64,000 nucleotides of DNA, from NCBI RefSeq assembly GCF_003012735.1, contig NZ_PXYI01000006.1:1-64000 (forward strand), written 5' to 3'. Every line of letters starts with the position of its first letter. The stretch's first letter is position 1. This stretch comes from Allosphingosinicella deserti. GTDB taxonomy: Bacteria > Pseudomonadota > Alphaproteobacteria > Sphingomonadales > Sphingomonadaceae. A program made the translations under genes and the position numbers. The notes under the pieces were generated by a model, which saw only the letters and a program-made list of their open reading frames with translations, made no database searches and was not told where the DNA came from. Of the stretch, positions 35,414 through 43,260 are shown piece after piece.

Positions 35414-35427
35414 CTTGACGCGTCAAG
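35414..35427. promoter_or_regulatory. CTTGACGCGTCAAG palindrome before the DUF1080 start
   Basis: Perfect 14-base palindrome ending 13 bases before ATG 35441, immediately upstream of the GGGGAG ribosome site. Its position could let a bound repressor block transcription or, as RNA, a short hairpin mask the ribosome site. Confidence 0.4.
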
Positions 35428-35440
35428 TGGGGAGAAGACG

Positions 35441-36376
35441 ATGAGAGTGCCGATGCTGGTGGGACTGTGCTTGGGGCTCGGTGTCGCAGCGGCAAGCGCC
35501 CATGCGCAGATGAGCCCGGAACAGGCGCAGGCGATCGCCGGCGACCCGGCGCACGTGCCGCAATCGCTGCGCCTCGTCGACGTGCCGAAGCCGACCGGCC
35601 CGGCAATCGCCTTGCTCAACGGTCGCGATCTCAACGATTGGCAGACCTGGCTCGGCTATCGCGATCCCGCGCTCACCTATCTCGACAAGCCCGGCGCCAA
35701 GCCGATCGGTGCGGGCCAGGGATCGATGTTCAAGATGGTCGAGGTGGACGGCGGCCCTGCGCTCTACGTCAACGGCGAGACCTGGGGCAGCATCGTCCAC
35801 AACAAGAAGTTTTCGAACTATCATCTCCGGCTCGAGTATAAATGGGGTGCGCAGCGTTACGCACCGAGGGTCGATCAACCCCACAATAACGGCCTGCTCT
35901 ATCATTCCGGCGGCACGCCGGGCGGCGTCTACGGGACCTGGATGCCGGCGGTGGAGTTCGAGATCATGCTCGGATCGGTCGGCATGGTCGTGCCCGTCGG
36001 CACCCATATCGGCGTGCGCACCAGCGTCGGCTACGATCCAAAGATCATCTATCCGCATCGCCGCTACATGGTCGGCGGCCGCACCATCGATGTTGCCCAG
36101 CCGGCGTGGAACGTCGAGGCGTCGACCGATCCGGAGCGTCCCGTCGGCGAGTGGAACACGGTCGATCTCTACGTGCTCGGCGACCGTGCGATCCACGTCC
36201 TGAACGGCGTGCCCGTCATGGAGGTGCACGATCTCAGCATCCGCGATCGCAAGACCGGCAAGAAACGTCCGCTGACCAGCGGCCGGATCCAGTTCCAGTC
36301 GGAAGGCGCCGAAACCTACTTCCGCAACGTCACCGTCGAGCCGATCGCCGCGCTTCCCCGCGTCGTCAAGGACTGA
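35441..36376 (+). CDS. Secreted DUF1080 (3-keto-disaccharide hydrolase family) protein
   Basis: 311 aa with a signal peptide (MLVGLCLGLGVAAASAHA). The jelly-roll/concanavalin-like DUF1080 domain covers most of the rest: IALLNGRDLNDWQTWLGY, LYVNGETWGSIVHNKKFSNYHLRLEYKWG, NNGLLYHSGG, WMPAVEFEIMLG, EWNTVDLYVLGDRAIHVLNGVPVMEV and SGRIQFQSEGAETYFRNVTVEPI. Family members are linked to cleavage of 3-keto-glycosides made by Gfo/Idh/MocA or flavin dehydrogenases; such an oxidoreductase and two TIM-barrel partners are encoded at 41-44 kb. Start ATG 35441 follows GGGGAG. Confidence 0.9.
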   Translation: MRVPMLVGLCLGLGVAAASAHAQMSPEQAQAIAGDPAHVPQSLRLVDVPKPTGPAIALLNGRDLNDWQTWLGYRDPALTYLDKPGAKPIGAGQGSMFKMVEVDGGPALYVNGETWGSIVHNKKFSNYHLRLEYKWGAQRYAPRVDQPHNNGLLYHSGGTPGGVYGTWMPAVEFEIMLGSVGMVVPVGTHIGVRTSVGYDPKIIYPHRRYMVGGRTIDVAQPAWNVEASTDPERPVGEWNTVDLYVLGDRAIHVLNGVPVMEVHDLSIRDRKTGKKRPLTSGRIQFQSEGAETYFRNVTVEPIAALPRVVKD

Positions 36377-36397
36377 GCCGTACGGCCGAGCGTCGCC

Positions 36398-36414
36398 ATT
36401 ACGTCCGACGTAAT
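36398..36414. promoter_or_regulatory. ATTACGTC-C-GACGTAAT palindrome
   Basis: Perfect 8-base arms around one base, 67 bases before the small membrane protein gene, with a third half-like TGACGTC at 36422-36428. Typical of a dimeric repressor site. The XRE regulator encoded two genes on is one candidate binder. Confidence 0.5.
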
Positions 36415-36481
36415 CGACCCGGTGACGTCGAAGCGCCGATAGTCTTCTTCGCCGGCACGGTGCCGGCAAAGGAGACACGCA

Positions 36482-36868
36482 ATGACCGATCTGTTCCTGA
36501 AGCGCATCCTGTTGCTCGATGCGGCGAGTTGTCTGGGCATGGGCGCGTTGCTCGCGATCGTCGCCGGCCCGCTCACCGGCCTGTTCGGAATCGACCTGGC
36601 GATCCTGCGCGGTGCGGGCCTGCTGCTGCTGCCGATTGGGCTGTTCATCGGCTGGACGGCGCTCCGTCCGGTCCTCCGCCCGCTGCCGATCTGGCTGGTT
36701 ATCGCCGGCAACCTCCTATGGACCGCCGAAAGCTTTGTGTTGATCGCCAGCAACGCCGGGATCACCGGGCTCGGCCAGGCCTTTGTCGCGGCGCAGGCGT
36801 TGATGGTCGCCGCACTGACCTTGCTCGAAACGGCCGGCGTGCTGAAGATCGCGGCCGCGAAGGCATGA
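36482..36868 (+). CDS. Small integral membrane protein
   Basis: 128 residues with four predicted membrane helices (about 8-28, 35-58, 68-92 and 98-122) and few polar residues; the layout resembles small DoxX- or DUF-type membrane proteins, but no family is recognised with certainty. ATG 36482 has AAAGGAGA upstream, a strong ribosome site. It is followed by an intrinsic terminator and then by the XRE regulator gene, and preceded by a 17-base palindrome, so it is probably an individually regulated unit. Confidence 0.82.
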   Translation: MTDLFLKRILLLDAASCLGMGALLAIVAGPLTGLFGIDLAILRGAGLLLLPIGLFIGWTALRPVLRPLPIWLVIAGNLLWTAESFVLIASNAGITGLGQAFVAAQALMVAALTLLETAGVLKIAAAKA

Positions 36869-36878
36869 TCGCCGACGT

Positions 36879-36906
36879 GCGGGGCTCGGATCCTGCCGAG
36901 CCCCGC
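36879..36906 (+). terminator. Intrinsic terminator
   Basis: GCGGGGCTCGG (36879-36889) and CCGAGCCCCGC (36896-36906) form a perfect 11-bp GC-rich stem with an ATCCTG loop, followed by TTCTGTT. It separates the small membrane protein gene from the XRE regulator. Confidence 0.8.
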
Positions 36907-36937
36907 TTCTGTTCCTGACCGCGCGAGGAGAGTTGCC

Positions 36938-37741
36938 ATGGATCCGACCGTCCGACCCAGGGAGCGGCTGAAGCCGGTCGGCGAGCAGCTCCGTGCCTGG
37001 CGCCAGCTCCGCCGCCTCAGCCAGATGGATCTCGCGCTCGACGCCGGGATCTCGACCCGCCATCTGAGCTTCCTCGAGACGGGCCGGTCCAAGCCCAGCC
37101 GCGAGATGCTGGCCCTGCTCGCGGAGCAGCTCGATGTGCCGCTGCGCGAGCGCAACCTGCTGCTGCTCGCCGGCGGCTACGCGCCCGCTTATGCGGAGCG
37201 GCCGCTCGACCATCCCGATCTGGCCGCGGCACGCCGTGCGGTCGAGCGGGTGCTCGACGCGCACGATCCTTTTCCCGCTCTCGCCGTCGACCGCGCCTGG
37301 ACCCTGGTCGCCGCCAATCGCGCCGCCGCCGCACTGATGGCCGGCGCGGCGTCCGAATTGCTCGCGGCTCCGGCCAACGTGCTTCGCCTCAGCCTGCATC
37401 CGCAGGGCCTCGCGCCGGCGATCCGCAATCTCGGCGCGTGGAAGGCGCATTTGCTCGAGCGGCTGCGCCGCCAGTCCGCCGCGAGCGGCGATCCGCGGCT
37501 GCTCGCCTTGTTGGAAGAGCTTTCCGGCTACGACGCGCCCCCGGCGGACGCGTCCGAACCTGACGACAGCGCCGGTCTCTACGTTCCCCTGCGGCTGGCA
37601 ACACCCGCGGGGGAGCTCAACTTCTTCAGCACGACTACGGTGTTCGGAACGCCTCTCGACGTCACCTTGTCCGAGCTCGCGATCGAGGCCTTCTTTCCGG
37701 CCGACGAGGCGACGGCGGAGCGGCTGCGCCAGGCCAAGTAG
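36938..37741 (+). CDS. XRE-family regulator with MmyB-like ligand domain
   Basis: 267 aa. Residues ~13-75 are a helix-turn-helix of the XRE type (GEQLRAWRQLRRLSQMDLALDAGISTRHLSFLETGRSKPSREMLALLAEQL). The rest is the MmyB-like domain: LLLAGGYAPAYAERPLD, then VERVLDAHDPFPALAVDRAWTLVAANRAAAAL, a PAS-like fold that binds small lipophilic ligands, and STTTVFGTPLDVTLSELAIEAFFPADEAT near the end. Such proteins often control a neighbouring short-chain dehydrogenase or membrane gene. Its stop is one base from the stop of the convergent histidine kinase gene. ATG 36938 follows GAGGAG. Confidence 0.92.
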   Translation: MDPTVRPRERLKPVGEQLRAWRQLRRLSQMDLALDAGISTRHLSFLETGRSKPSREMLALLAEQLDVPLRERNLLLLAGGYAPAYAERPLDHPDLAAARRAVERVLDAHDPFPALAVDRAWTLVAANRAAAALMAGAASELLAAPANVLRLSLHPQGLAPAIRNLGAWKAHLLERLRRQSAASGDPRLLALLEELSGYDAPPADASEPDDSAGLYVPLRLATPAGELNFFSTTTVFGTPLDVTLSELAIEAFFPADEATAERLRQAK

Positions 37742-37742
37742 A

Positions 37743-40700
37743 TCAGGCGGCGCGCTGCATCTGATCGAAGGCCCGGCGAAGCGCGGCCATGCGCTCGTCG
37801 GCCGTCGCGCGTTCGGTCACCGTTTCCAGGTCCCGCGCCGCGTCGCCGAAGGCGGCGTCGCCGAACATCCCGGCGGTGCCGGCGATCTGGTGGGCGATGG
37901 TCGCGATCTCCCTGAGCTCGCCGTCCGAAAGGCAATCCTCGCGGAGCATCCTGCCGATCGTCTCAAGCGCGTTGCTCTTGCGCTGGCCATAGCGTTCGGC
38001 GAGGCTCGGCTTGACCGGAGCGGCATCCTGAGGGGCCGCCGCCTTTGTCCTCGCATTGGGGCCGGTGAGGAATCGCACGAGCATCCGCTCGAGCGCACCA
38101 TGGTGGAGCGGCTTGGTGAGATGATCGTTCATCCCGGCCGCGCGGCAGCGATCGAGATGGCTTTGCTGGGCACTGGCGGTGAGTGCGACGATCGGCAGTT
38201 GCGCGTGCGGCGGGCCGGCGGACCGGATCGCGCGAGTTGCCGCAAAGCCGTCCATCACCGGCATCTGACAATCCATCAGCACCAGATCGAACGGGCGCGC
38301 GAACACGGCCGCAACCGCGGCGGCGCCATGTTCGGCGATTTCGATTTCGCAGCCGTAGCGCGACAACATGGCCAGCATCAGATCGCGGTTGAGATCGACG
38401 TCGTCGACGACGAGCACGCGCTTGCCGGCGAGCGCATCCTGCGCCAGCGCGCGCAGCTCGTCGCCATGGACGGCGGCGGTGGCGGCGCGGGGCAGCGGAA
38501 CCTCGAACCAGAAGGTGGACCCTTCGCCGAGCGTGCTGGTGACACCCATCTGCCCGCCCATCAGCTCGATCAGCTGACGGCTGATCGCAAGACCAAGGCC
38601 GGTGCCGCCATAATGGGACGATACGGTCGGGCCCGCCTGAACGAAGCGCCCGAACAGGGTTTCGATCCGCTCGGGCGAGATGCCGGCGCCGGTGTCGCGC
38701 ACTTCGACCCGCAGCCTGATGATCTGTTCGGTCAGCGACACCGGCCAGACGCTCAGGGTGACCGCGCCTTCGCGGGTGAACTTCACCGCGTTCGACAGCA
38801 AGTTGAGCAGCACCTGGCGAAGACGGCCTTCATCGGCCGCGGCGGAGGCGGGGACATCGGGGCTGATCAACAGCCGCAAGGCCAGATCGCGCGCCGCGGC
38901 CTGCGGCTCCATCAAAGCGACCGTTTCGCGGAGGAAAGTCGGCAAATCGAAGGGCGCGACGTTGAGCTCGAGCGCGGCGGCCTCGATCTTGGAGAAATCG
39001 AGGACGTTGTCGATCACGCCCTGCAGCGCCTGGCCGGCATTGTGGATCAGGCGCACCCGGCGCTGGGTCTCCCGATCGAGGTTCGGCACTTCGACGAGCA
39101 GATGCGAGAAGCCGATGATGCTGTTGAGCGGAGTCCTGAGCTCGTGGCTCATATTGGCGACGAAATCGGATTTGGATCGGACGGCCTCTTCCGCCTTCAG
39201 CCGGGCAACGGCGAGCGCGTCCTCCTGCGCCTTCTGGGCGGTGACGTCGCGGACAACGTCGATATATCCGATCACGTGGTCGCCGCCGCTCTCCCGGAGC
39301 AGAGCAGGGGAGGATTCGAGCCAGATCGAGGGGCGATGGCGAGCGCGCCAGCGGAAACGTTCGCACGATCCGGTCTTGTTCAGCCGCGCGAAGTGGCGGC
39401 GGACGCCCCGGAGATCGTCGGGATGGACGAAGTCGATGAAAGGCCTGCCCAGCACGTCGCTTTCGCTCAGGCCGAGGATCGTCTCGCAGGACGGCGAGAT
39501 GAAGGTCATCCGCCCGTCATGGTCGCCGGTGACGATGATGTCGGTCGAATTCTCGGCCATCAGCCGGTAGCGATTCTCGGCGGCTCGCTCGCTCGTCAGA
39601 TCCTCGACCTGAGCGATGAAATGCCTAGGCGAGCCGTCCGCCGCCTCGACCAGCGAGACCGAAAGCCGCACCCACACCGTCTCGCCGCTCTTGCGGATAT
39701 AGCGTTTGCCGATCTTGTAATTGCTGATCTCGCCGATCAGCATCTGCTCCAGGAAGCTGGTGTCGCGGCCGACGTCGTCGGCATGGGTGATCGCCTTGAA
39801 ATCGAGCGCGCGGAGCTCGTCCGGCGAATAGCCGACGATGTCGCAGAAGGAATCGTTGACCTTCAGGAAGCCGCCGTCGAGCCCGACGAGGGCCATGCCG
39901 ATCGGCGCGTGAAAGAAGCCGTTCTCGAACATCTCGGTGCGATCGCGGCGCTCGGAAATGTCGTGGAGCAGGGCGGTGAATTCCCACCCGTCGTTCATGC
40001 GGGTGGCGTTGATCGCAATCTCGATCGGGATTCGTGCGCCGCTGCGCTGAAGCGCCTCGACCTCGACGCGCTTGCCGATCAGCGATCCTTCTTCGGTCTG
40101 CAGAAAGCGCTTCATGCCCTGTTCGTGGCTGGCGTGAAGCTCGGGCGGGATGATCAGGTGGGCGATATTCTGGCCGATCGCCTCGCTTTCGCTCCACCCG
40201 AAGGTCAGGGCCGCCTGCCGGTTCCAGCAGGTGATCGTGCCGACCTCGTCGGTGGTGATGATCGCCTGATGGGCATTGGCGATGATGTTGGCGAGCCGCT
40301 GCTCGTTGGCGCGGAGGCTGTTCTCCAGGCGCAGGCGCTCACCGACCTCCTTGGCGAGTTCAAGCGAGCGTTCGGTCCATTCCTCAAGCATCCGCTCGGT
40401 GCGTTCGAAGCGCAGCTGCTTGCCCATTTCGGCCGCCAGAATCGCGGTGAGCAGGCGCAAGGCGTGGATGTCGCTCGCGCTGAACGCGTCGACTCGGCCC
40501 GACGAGATCTTGATCGCGCCGATCGCCTCACCCTGCTGAAGCAAGGGCGCGCAGATCATCGATCGGATGCCGGTGCGCTCGCAGGCGGCGCGGTCGACGC
40601 GGGGATCCTCGAACGTGTCGCGGCACAGCAGGATCTCGCCTTTGTCGACGCAAAGGCCGGAGAGGCTCCCGGTGCGATTGATGCGCAGGCCGAGAAACTG

Positions 40701-40925
40701 GGACAAAGCAGGATTGGTGGCGCGGTAGACCATCTCCCGACCCTCGGCGAGCTCCAGCACCACGCCGTCGGCGCCGACCAGCTGCTCGAGCTCGTCGACC
40801 ACCGCCTGCATGAAGCCTTCGAGATCGAGTTCCGCTTCGGCCAATTTGGTATGTACGTGGGCGAGCGCTTCCAGCCGTTGAACGGTCCATCCGGACGAGC
40901 AGGATTGCGGGTGATCGAGGGGCAT
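37743..40925 (-). CDS. Hybrid sensor histidine kinase (GAF-PAS-PAS-PAS-HisKA-HATPase-REC-HPt)
   Basis: 1060-residue cytoplasmic sensor without membrane helices. GAF domain ~20-175; PAS domains ~205-325, ~330-445 and ~450-565 (each ending in an H/E-D-x-T/S-E-type PAC tail); HisKA with H594 in NMSHELRTPL; ATPase domain ~690-812 with NLLSNAVKF, DTGAGIS and GGTGLGLAI; receiver domain ~835-950 with acceptor D885 in LVLMDCQMPVMDG; and a C-terminal HPt domain with H1012 in AHQIAGTAG. The full phosphorelay His-Asp-His is in one chain, so it needs an unlinked response regulator; none is adjacent. ATG 40925 is the first start consistent with the GAF boundary; upstream sequence in frame is not family-like. 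Confidence 0.9.
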   Translation of the reverse strand: MPLDHPQSCSSGWTVQRLEALAHVHTKLAEAELDLEGFMQAVVDELEQLVGADGVVLELAEGREMVYRATNPALSQFLGLRINRTGSLSGLCVDKGEILLCRDTFEDPRVDRAACERTGIRSMICAPLLQQGEAIGAIKISSGRVDAFSASDIHALRLLTAILAAEMGKQLRFERTERMLEEWTERSLELAKEVGERLRLENSLRANEQRLANIIANAHQAIITTDEVGTITCWNRQAALTFGWSESEAIGQNIAHLIIPPELHASHEQGMKRFLQTEEGSLIGKRVEVEALQRSGARIPIEIAINATRMNDGWEFTALLHDISERRDRTEMFENGFFHAPIGMALVGLDGGFLKVNDSFCDIVGYSPDELRALDFKAITHADDVGRDTSFLEQMLIGEISNYKIGKRYIRKSGETVWVRLSVSLVEAADGSPRHFIAQVEDLTSERAAENRYRLMAENSTDIIVTGDHDGRMTFISPSCETILGLSESDVLGRPFIDFVHPDDLRGVRRHFARLNKTGSCERFRWRARHRPSIWLESSPALLRESGGDHVIGYIDVVRDVTAQKAQEDALAVARLKAEEAVRSKSDFVANMSHELRTPLNSIIGFSHLLVEVPNLDRETQRRVRLIHNAGQALQGVIDNVLDFSKIEAAALELNVAPFDLPTFLRETVALMEPQAAARDLALRLLISPDVPASAAADEGRLRQVLLNLLSNAVKFTREGAVTLSVWPVSLTEQIIRLRVEVRDTGAGISPERIETLFGRFVQAGPTVSSHYGGTGLGLAISRQLIELMGGQMGVTSTLGEGSTFWFEVPLPRAATAAVHGDELRALAQDALAGKRVLVVDDVDLNRDLMLAMLSRYGCEIEIAEHGAAAVAAVFARPFDLVLMDCQMPVMDGFAATRAIRSAGPPHAQLPIVALTASAQQSHLDRCRAAGMNDHLTKPLHHGALERMLVRFLTGPNARTKAAAPQDAAPVKPSLAERYGQRKSNALETIGRMLREDCLSDGELREIATIAHQIAGTAGMFGDAAFGDAARDLETVTERATADERMAALRRAFDQMQRAA

Positions 40926-41053
40926 GAGGCGTACCGGACTGTTGGGCGGCGTGATGCCGCGCGATCCTTCATTATAGGCCCTTCGCAGATGCGGGGGGCA
41001 AATAGCATTGCCTGGGGCGGCGGTGGCGTGCGGACTGGCCTTGCCCCAATTTC

Positions 41054-41067
41054 TGAGAGCGCTAACA
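41054..41067. promoter_or_regulatory. LacI-type operator upstream of the sugar isomerase operon
   Basis: TGAGAGCGCTAACA matches the LacI-family pattern TGAnAGCGCTnnCA around an AGCGCT core, 30 bases before the GTG start of the first catabolic gene. No LacI regulator is in the window. Confidence 0.55.
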
Positions 41068-41096
41068 AAGGCGAAAGAGATAAGGGGAGACTTGCC

Positions 41097-42014
41097 GTGA
41101 TCACGCGCCGTTCGCTCATTGCGCAAAGTGGAATTCTGGCCGCGGGAGCGATGCTCCCCGGGGCTGCGTGGGCCGCGCCTGCCCGCAGCAGCCGCATGCC
41201 CCCGCTGGGCGTCCAGCTGTGGACGGTGAAGGACGATCTCGCCAAGGATTTCACCGGAACGCTCCGGCAGCTGTACAGGCTCGGCTACCGGCGAATCGAA
41301 GCCGCCGGCTGGTACGATCGCACGCCCAAGCAGTTTCGCGATGCGATGCGCGCGGCGGGGCTCGAATGCGTCTCCGCGCACCATTCGATGAGCGATCTCA
41401 TCGATCACGCCGATGAACGGCTCGCCTTCGCACGCGATGTCGGAGTCAAATATGTCGTCGCCTCGTCGCCGGCGACCGCGAAGAAGATCGACGACAGCAA
41501 GGGCTGGAACCAGGGTGTCGCCGACGCGATGACGCTCGATCACTGGCGCTACAATGCCGAGCAGATGGATCGCATCGGCAAGAAGGCGCGGGCGCTCGGC
41601 CTGCGCTTCGGCTACCATAATCACGCCGCCGAATTCCTGACCTACGACCGCAAGCTGCCGATGGAGGAAATTCTGCGGCTGACGGATCCGGCGCACCTGG
41701 TGCTGGAGCTCGATCTCGGCTGGGCGGCGGCAGCCGGTTACGACCCGGCCGACGCGATCCGTCGCTTCGCGCCGCGTACGCACCTGCTGCACGTCAAGGA
41801 CATCGTCGCCGGCGAGCGCGTGCCCGGCAAGATCGCCGCCGATGCGCGCAGCACTGTTGTCGGCGAAGGCAGCATCGACTGGAAGAGCGTGTTCGCCGCG
41901 GCGCGCTCTGCGCCGATCTACTCCTATTTCGTCGAGCAGGAGGATCCGTTCACCGAGCCGCCGCTCCAGGCGCTGGCGAAGAGCGCCGCCTACCTGCGCC
42001 AGTTCCAGGCCTGA
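41097..42014 (+). CDS. Tat-exported TIM-barrel sugar isomerase/lyase family protein
   Basis: 305 aa, xylose-isomerase-like TIM barrel (AP_endonuc_2 family). A twin-arginine leader (ITRRSLIAQSGILAAGAM) marks it as periplasmic. Barrel motifs: LGVQLWTVKDDL, YRRIEAAGW, VSAHHSMSDL, RFGYHNHAAEF (metal ligand H), LVLELDLGWAAAAG and LLHVKDIV, then YFVEQEDPF. Exported members of this family accompany DUF1080 hydrolases and Gfo/Idh oxidoreductases and have been implicated in 3-keto-glycoside elimination or epimerisation. GTG 41097 has AGGGGAG upstream. First gene of the run to 44307, behind a LacI-type operator. Confidence 0.9.
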   Translation: MITRRSLIAQSGILAAGAMLPGAAWAAPARSSRMPPLGVQLWTVKDDLAKDFTGTLRQLYRLGYRRIEAAGWYDRTPKQFRDAMRAAGLECVSAHHSMSDLIDHADERLAFARDVGVKYVVASSPATAKKIDDSKGWNQGVADAMTLDHWRYNAEQMDRIGKKARALGLRFGYHNHAAEFLTYDRKLPMEEILRLTDPAHLVLELDLGWAAAAGYDPADAIRRFAPRTHLLHVKDIVAGERVPGKIAADARSTVVGEGSIDWKSVFAAARSAPIYSYFVEQEDPFTEPPLQALAKSAAYLRQFQA

Positions 42015-42023
42015 GGACGAACC

Positions 42024-43169
42024 ATGCTGACTGCAAATCCCGTCCGTTACGCAATGATCGGCGGCGGCGAGGGGGCGTTCATCGGCCCGGTCCACCGGAT
42101 CGCCGCCGCCATCGCCGGCAATTGCCGCCTTGTCGCCGGCGCGTTCAGCAGCGATGCGGAGCGTGCCCGCCGTTCGGGCGAGGCGCTCGGCCTCGCGCCG
42201 GAGCGGAGCTATGAAAGCTATGCCGCGCTCGTGCAGCGCGAGCGGGAGCTGCCGGCCGACGAGCGCGCGGAGTTCGTCGCCATCGTCACCCCCAACCATG
42301 TCCATGCCCCCGCCGCTATCGCCGCGCTCGAGGCGGGCTTTCCGGTGCTCACGGACAAGCCGCTGACCGACACGCTCGACGCCGCGCTGCAGCTCCAGGA
42401 AGTCGCCCATCGCACCGGCGGGCTGGTCGGAGTCACCCACACTTACACCGGCTATCCGATGATCCGGCAGGCGCGCGCGCTGGTCGCCGCCGGCGAATTC
42501 GGCGCCGTCCGCCGGGTGGCGGTGCGTTACACCCAGGGCTGGCTGGCCAAGGCGGAGGATCAGGGCGGCAAGCAGGCCGAGTGGCGGATCGATCCGGCCC
42601 GCTCCGGCCTCGGCGGCGCGTTCGGCGACATCGGCACCCACGCCTTCAACCTGGTCGAATTCGTCACCGGCGAGCGCATGACCCGGCTCAGCGCCGAGCT
42701 CCGTGCCGCCGTGCCGGGTCGGCAGCTCGACGATGACGGCGCCGCGATGTTCCATCTCGAAGGCGGCGCCCGCGGCACCCTGATCGCAAGCCAGATCTGC
42801 ACCGGCGACGCCAACGGCCTCGAAATCTCGGTGTGGACGGAGGAAGCCGGCCTGCACTGGCGCCAGGAACAGCCGAACAGCCTGCGGGTGGTGCGCCGCG
42901 GGCGTCCCGAGGAAATCTGGACCCCGGGCGTCGACCGTGCCTATCTCGACGAGCCCGCGATGGCGGTGACCCGGCTGCCGTCGGGCCATCCGGAGGGTTA
43001 TCTGGAGGCGTTCGCCAACATTTATCGCGACTTCGCCGAGGCGGTGCGCGGCCGCGCGCCGCAGCAGCCGGTTTATGCCAGCCTCTCCGACGGTGTCGCC
43101 GGCATGCGCTTCATCCAGGCGGCCCACGACAGCAGCGCCCGCGGCGCTGCATGGGTGGAGCTCGCATGA
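42024..43169 (+). CDS. Gfo/Idh/MocA family oxidoreductase
   Basis: 381 aa. N-terminal NAD(P) domain RYAMIGGGEGAFIGPVHRIAAAIAG (dinucleotide-binding Gly-rich loop), VAIVTPNHVHAPAAIAALEAGFPVLTDKPLT with the catalytic lysine of the E/D-K-P motif, then a C-terminal alpha/beta domain with GGAFGDIGTHAFNLVEFVTG (D-x-G-x-H motif). It would oxidise a hydroxyl of a sugar or glycoside, probably at C3, using bound or free NAD. It follows the Tat-exported isomerase by nine bases. No signal peptide, so it acts in the cytoplasm. Confidence 0.93.
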   Translation: MLTANPVRYAMIGGGEGAFIGPVHRIAAAIAGNCRLVAGAFSSDAERARRSGEALGLAPERSYESYAALVQRERELPADERAEFVAIVTPNHVHAPAAIAALEAGFPVLTDKPLTDTLDAALQLQEVAHRTGGLVGVTHTYTGYPMIRQARALVAAGEFGAVRRVAVRYTQGWLAKAEDQGGKQAEWRIDPARSGLGGAFGDIGTHAFNLVEFVTGERMTRLSAELRAAVPGRQLDDDGAAMFHLEGGARGTLIASQICTGDANGLEISVWTEEAGLHWRQEQPNSLRVVRRGRPEEIWTPGVDRAYLDEPAMAVTRLPSGHPEGYLEAFANIYRDFAEAVRGRAPQQPVYASLSDGVAGMRFIQAAHDSSARGAAWVELA

Positions 43170-43204
43170 GTAACGCCGACCGGGTGTGGGGCGATCGGCC
43201 ATCA

Positions 43205-43228
43205 CCGTTCGGGCTGAGCCTGCCCAAG
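43205..43228 (+). repeat. Degenerate half of the sphingomonad TTCGGGCTGAGC repeat
   Basis: CCGTTCGGGCTGAGC is identical to the start of the left arm of the element at 44337, then diverges (CTGCCCAAG instead of TTGTCGAAG). The matching right arm is missing. It sits between the oxidoreductase and the second isomerase genes. Confidence 0.6.
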
Positions 43229-43260
43229 CCTCTTATTTCTTTTGCTCAGGGAGACAGAGC

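Noticed and set aside
37890-41096. Plus-strand open frame continuous with the Tat isomerase gene
   Set aside because: It runs antisense to the hybrid kinase. The real isomerase starts at GTG 41097 with a ribosome site and Tat leader.
40926-43205. Minus-strand extension of the hybrid kinase frame by ~760 codons
   Set aside because: It is antisense to the isomerase and oxidoreductase genes and has no domain; the GAF domain defines the start near 40925.
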